DNA from: Planctomycetota bacterium
Lineage (GTDB): Bacteria > Planctomycetota > JAJSAM01
Direction: 5' to 3'
Assembly: GCA_025459285.1 (NCBI GenBank)
Contig: JALOQY010000020.1
Location: forward strand, 1 to 35,299
DNA length: 35,299 nt
In this document: positions 32,425-35,299 of the stretch, in pieces
How positions within the stretch are numbered: position 1 is the first letter of the stretch
How the letters are laid out: each line of letters starts with the position of its first letter
Notes under the pieces: generated by a model
Database searches by the model: none
The model's input: only the letters and a program-made list of their open reading frames with translations
What the model was told of the DNA's origin: nothing
Made by a program: the position numbers and the translations under genes

Positions 32425-32430
32425 TATAAT
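32425..32430 (+). promoter_or_regulatory. Candidate -10 box (TATAAT) for the small exported protein and FGE-like gene
   Basis: Perfect TATAAT, 34 nt before the ATG at 32464. No good -35 at 16-18 nt spacing (the sequence there is TCGCTC or CGCTCT). Confidence 0.38.
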
Positions 32431-32463
32431 GGCGGCATTCCCCGTGCGGTGCAGAGGTGGGTC

Positions 32464-32844
32464 ATGCGCGCTCCCGTCCTTCTCGCCTCGGGCCTTCTCG
32501 CCGCCGGCGGCCTGCGGCTGCTGTTCGTTCCGAGGCCTGGCGGAATGGAGTCCGGTGCGCGTCCGGACGAACTGACCGGTCTGGCGTCCATCGACCCGCC
32601 GGCCCTGCCGGCCACCTCGACGGGGTTCGCAGTCCTCTTGGGCCGCGTCACCCGCGCGGGCGCGCCTCGCGCGGCGCTGGTGGAGGTGCGGCCGCTCCGG
32701 GATGTGTCGGGCTGCCGGACGGTCGCCGCCCGGCCGGCGGCCGACGCGATCGCGACAGGTAGGGACGGATCGTCAGCCGCTGTCAGGGCCCGGAGCGGGT
32801 CGGTGGCGCAAGCGCCAGGGCGGAGTCCGTGCGGAACCTCGTGA
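32464..32844 (+). CDS. Small exported hypothetical protein
   Basis: 126 aa, not recognised. ATG at 32464 with AGAGG 7 nt upstream was preferred over the in-frame GTG at 32449. The N-terminus (MRAPVLLASGLLAAGGLRLL) looks like a signal or anchor. The middle (GFAVLLGRVTRAGAPRAALVEVRPL) resembles the first strands of a carboxypeptidase-regulatory-like or other small beta-sandwich domain, but the last 40 residues look like low-complexity, off-frame sequence. The gene may therefore be truncated or frameshifted. It overlaps the start of the FGE-like gene by 16 nt, so coupling is likely. Function unknown. Confidence 0.5.
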   Translation: MRAPVLLASGLLAAGGLRLLFVPRPGGMESGARPDELTGLASIDPPALPATSTGFAVLLGRVTRAGAPRAALVEVRPLRDVSGCRTVAARPAADAIATGRDGSSAAVRARSGSVAQAPGRSPCGTS

Positions 32845-33722
32845 CCGCATGCATCGTCGGGGTTCTGGTGCTGGTGGCGATGGCCGCATGGTCGGTCTTC
32901 GAATTGCCTCCTCCGATGCTGGTGCTCCGGTATGGTCTGCCCCCGACTGGCGGTCCGACAGGACGGCGCGTCGAGATCGAAGGAGTGATTTTCGTCGAAC
33001 TGCGGCCCGGCTACTTCCGGATGGGCTCGCACGCGCGCTGCGACGGCGGGGATCTGCGGGGGCGGATCGGCGCGGTCTTCGGCTTCACCTGGGGGCGCCC
33101 GGCGACGCACTCGAGCGAGTGTCCGCGGCATTGGGTGGAACTGCGCCGGGCTTTCTGGATCGCGAAGGCGGAGGTCACGACCGAGCAGTTTCGGCGCTTT
33201 GGTGCACATCTCGTCCGTGATCGCCCGGTGAGTCTCGACCCGAAGCCGGTGACGGAGCTGCTGTGGGATGATGCTCGAAGGTACTGCGAGTGGTTGGCCA
33301 CCCGCGGTCCGCTCGAGGTCCGCCTGCCGACCGAGAGCGAGTGGGAGTTCGCCTGCCGGGCGGGCTCAGAGGGCGAGTACTGCTTCGGGGACGCGGCATC
33401 GCGAATGGGGGGGTACGGCTGGTCACGCGAGAATTCCCGGGGGCTGATCGAGGCCGGTGCCGCATGGCTCGCCAACCGGTGGGGGCTCTTCGACATGCAT
33501 GGCAATGCCGGCGAATGGTGCTGTGATCGCTGGCACCCGAACTACGACGGCGCGCCGTTGGACGGATCGGCCTGGACGGACGTCGGCTCGCCGGACCGGG
33601 TGAGCCGGAGCGGGAGCGCCTTCGATACGTGGTTGGACTGTGGATCGGCCCGGCGCAGGGGGACGGACCAGTGCCGCAGACTGCACCTCGGCGGAGTGCG
33701 TCCCGCCGCGGACCCCCGCTGA
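32829..33722 (+). CDS. Membrane-anchored formylglycine-generating-enzyme (SUMF1/FGE)-like protein
   Basis: 297 aa. One N-terminal membrane helix (TACIVGVLVLVAMAAWSVF, about 5-23) precedes an FGE-sulfatase-type domain: FRMGSHAR near 60, AEVTTEQFRRF, LWDDARRYCEWLATRG, LPTESEWEFACRAG (about 158-171), GLFDMHGNAGEWCCDRW and RVSRSGSAFDTW near the end. True FGEs have a GGSF/GGSW core with two copper-binding cysteines close to the C-terminus; here the core reads RSGSAF and only scattered cysteines follow, so catalytic FGE activity is doubtful. Many diderm paralogues of this fold are non-catalytic or modify or bind other proteins. GTG at 32829 follows AGGGCGGAG. The nearest sulfatase-fold protein (7908-9650) lacks the Cys substrate site. 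Confidence 0.82.
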   Translation: MRNLVTACIVGVLVLVAMAAWSVFELPPPMLVLRYGLPPTGGPTGRRVEIEGVIFVELRPGYFRMGSHARCDGGDLRGRIGAVFGFTWGRPATHSSECPRHWVELRRAFWIAKAEVTTEQFRRFGAHLVRDRPVSLDPKPVTELLWDDARRYCEWLATRGPLEVRLPTESEWEFACRAGSEGEYCFGDAASRMGGYGWSRENSRGLIEAGAAWLANRWGLFDMHGNAGEWCCDRWHPNYDGAPLDGSAWTDVGSPDRVSRSGSAFDTWLDCGSARRRGTDQCRRLHLGGVRPAADPR

Positions 33723-33962
33723 CGCCCGGGATCGCGGCTCCGACACGGGTCGGATCGAAGGGGCCGCGGGCCCTCCTTCGACACCCCCTGAGAACCAGGG
33801 GTGTGCAAGGCCGGCAGGTGGGGAGATTGGCGCGCCCGGTCCGCCGGTCGCCGCTTCGAGCCCCGGCCGGGATCGATCGCTGACCTCTTCGCGGCCTTCG
33901 CCAAATCCCGTGGTGGCAGGCTGGACTTTGGCGGCGAATTCAAGTCAGGGAATCCGGACTGT
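33723..33962. terminator. Intergenic region between convergent genes with two stem-loops
   Basis: No gene seen. A bulged stem GAAGGGGCC (33758-33766) with GGCCCTCCTTC (33770-33780) is followed by a second, ACACCCCCTG with CAGGGGTGT (33781-33804, one bulge, loop AGAAC). They may act together as a bidirectional terminator for the FGE-like gene and the methyltransferase, although no T-tract follows. Confidence 0.4.
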
Positions 33963-35200
33963 TCACGCCGGGTCGGCGGACAGCAGGTAGCCGCGTTCGA
34001 GGAGTTCGCGGGTCAGGGCGCAGACCTCGGGGACGACGGCGTCCACCGGGACGCCGGCCCGGAAGGCGAGGGCGTGAGCCAGTTCCGACAGCGGGCGGAC
34101 GCCGTCGAAGCGGCCGCAGAAATCGGCGGCGTCGGGCCGGAGGGGAAACTCCGCGAAGAGCCCCTCGGGATGCACCAGTCGCACGGAATCGAGCCCCCAG
34201 GTACCGCCCTGGGCCCGGTGGGCGGCGATCAGCCGGACGGAAGGGGGGGGCGCGAACCGCCGAGTGAGCAGGTCGGCGTCGGCGGGACAGGCCTCCAGCA
34301 CGTCGCGGTTGGCGAACCCCCGGTGGACGGCATCCCCGAACGCGCCGCGCGGGCGGTCGGCGTGGGTCATGAACTTGGCCCACGTCCTCCCGGTGCGACG
34401 GCGCAGGGCGATCAGGCCACCGTGCATCGCGGTGACGCGGTGGGCCCGGAAGAAGGCCATCCACTGCTCGAAGAACCCGGCGTCGTCGTCCTCGGATCGC
34501 CACGGGGCGTCGAGGAGCTTCGACTGCGTGTAGCTCTCGGGGGTCTGGGAGTAGAGCGGCATGACCCAGACGTCGCAGCCGAGGCCGCCGAACCAGCCCT
34601 CCAGCCGCCTGGTCCACGGCTCGCCCTCGACCTCCGCCCATTCGCAGATCATCTGGAGGAAACCTCCCTCGGCGAGCACCTCCGGCGCCCCGCGCACGAG
34701 GCGGCGGCAGAAGCCGTCGAGGGGTTCGTCCTCGGAGTGGGCGTAGACGAGGCCCTCCGAGGGGCCGAGGATGAATGGCGGGGTCCGGCCGGAAACCGGC
34801 GCGAAGAGGTCGCCCTCGAGACACTCGATGTTCCCAAGGCCGTTCAGCTCCGCGCTCAGGCGGGTGAAGAAGAGGCACCGGGGGTTGATGTCGGTGGCGG
34901 TCACGGAGACGCAGTGGGCCGCCGCCACGAGGGCCTGGATGCCGTTTCCGCAGCCGAGGTCGAGGACGCTGGCGAAGGGCCGGCGGATCGTGGAGTCGAG
35001 CATGAGGATCGCCGCGGGGTTCACGGTCAGCACGTGCTCCGCGGCCTTTGGACCGAGGACCTGCCGGAAGTGGTCGGAGACGACGAGGAGGTCGCGGAAG
35101 GGGCGCACGCGGAACGGCGCCGTCACCCGGTCGCCCTCGACGGCGAGGAACCCGAGGCGTGCCGCGAGGTCCCGGAAGTCGGCCGGGAGGGCGCGCTCCG
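33963..35200 (-). CDS. Class I SAM-dependent methyltransferase (small-domain/PrmC-like), 5' end off the window
   Basis: Partial. From GTG at 35126 it reads 387 aa, but protein-like sequence (LPADFRDLAARLGFLAVEG) continues upstream to about 35200, so the true start lies beyond the reliable sequence. Motifs: VLDLGCGNG (about 54-62), TATDIN, then GDLFAPVSGRTPPFILGPSEG. Relatives have FDLIVSNPPF here; the fourth beta strand and the Asn of the NPP[FY] motif are missing, about 7 residues. The C-terminal 150 residues are a less conserved domain ending in a winged-helix-like ELAHALAF...LTRELLERGYLL. It may methylate a protein or nucleic acid side-chain nitrogen. The last 99 bp of the window duplicate 34683-34781 in another frame and are probably not its real 5' end. 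Confidence 0.75.
34683..34781. repeat. 99-bp direct repeat, internal copy
   Basis: Identical over 99 bp to the final bases of the window. In this copy it codes for the methyltransferase segment from PPFILGPSEG to CRRLVRGAP and just beyond. Confidence 0.95.
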
Positions 35201-35299
35201 CGGCGCCCCGCGCACGAGGCGGCGGCAGAAGCCGTCGAGGGGTTCGTCCTCGGAGTGGGCGTAGACGAGGCCCTCCGAGGGGCCGAGGATGAATGGCGG
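35201..35299. repeat. 99-bp direct repeat, terminal copy at the window edge
   Basis: Exact copy of 34683-34781, offset 518 bp (not a multiple of 3), ending at the last base. Probably an assembly-graph overlap rather than genomic duplication. Confidence 0.95.

Larger units (their letters stand above)
31998..32463. other. Gene-free region downstream of the tRNA-Val repeat block
   Basis: I see no convincing gene in this stretch of about 465 bp. Open frames crossing it either begin inside the tRNA or lack a recognisable family. It holds the inverted repeat at 32112-32133 and a TATAAT near 32425. It could be remnant DNA of an integrated element. Confidence 0.5.

Noticed and set aside
33855-33880. 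T-arm-like CGCTTCGAGCCCCGG suggesting a second tRNA
   Set aside because: The stem does not pair properly and no matching acceptor or anticodon arm can be built upstream.
1-35299. CRISPR array or cas genes
   Set aside because: No regularly spaced short repeats were seen; the only repeats are the tRNA-end and 99-bp pairs.

Overview
The window looks like one piece of a GC-rich genome from a diderm (Gram-negative-type) bacterium. The diderm reading rests on two outer-membrane secretins with lipoprotein signals, an ExbB/ExbD/ExbD proton-driven module and several exported TPR proteins. This mixture, together with a TPR-bearing sulfatase-fold lipoprotein, a formylglycine-enzyme-like protein and a TPR membrane glycosyltransferase, is typical of Planctomycetota and a few deep-branching diderm lineages. 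I cannot fix the phylum from sequence alone. GC content was judged by eye.

Layout. 50-3676 (+): a peptide-type ABC ATPase and a secreted double-domain M16 peptidase. 3734-4468 (-): a HAD phosphatase. 4590-7755 (-): a secretin whose reading frame is broken into two overlapping ORFs, behind a strong sigma70-type promoter. 7908-9650 (-): a sulfatase-fold lipoprotein with TPR-like repeats. 9754-15691 (-): a five-gene operon (969-aa TPR protein, 383-aa TPR protein, ExbB, ExbD, ExbD) with a recognisable promoter and terminator. 16038-19517 (-): an intact secretin and an upstream membrane-anchored FN3-like protein, with promoter and a textbook terminator. 19644-24455 (-): MtaB, NrnA, type-4 UDG, a PilM/PilN (GspL)-like protein and a small PilO/GspM-like protein, mostly joined by 4-nt overlaps. 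24541-31613 (+): a GT2-methyltransferase fusion, an asparagine synthase and a TPR/GT-C membrane protein that is frameshifted. 31740-31814: tRNA-Val(CAC), followed by an unusual repeat-rich block. 32464-33722 (+): a small exported protein and an FGE-like protein. 33963 to the right edge (-): a methyltransferase running off the window.

How the parts fit. Reading the minus strand from right to left, the PilM/N-like, PilO/GspM-like, FN3 and secretin genes follow the order of a type IV pilus/type II secretion alignment complex (inner-membrane platform, periplasmic connectors, outer-membrane pore). No pilin, prepilin peptidase or assembly ATPase is visible here. The TPR-TPR-ExbB-ExbD-ExbD operon and the second secretin follow directly. 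A proton-motive-force-driven envelope machine associated with two paralogous secretins is the most interesting inference from the window.

Caution on assembly quality. Three conserved protein cores (first secretin, TPR glycosyltransferase, terminal methyltransferase) each appear to lack a short internal segment, and the last 99 bases exactly repeat 34683-34781. These may be assembly artefacts and should be tested before any biological reading.
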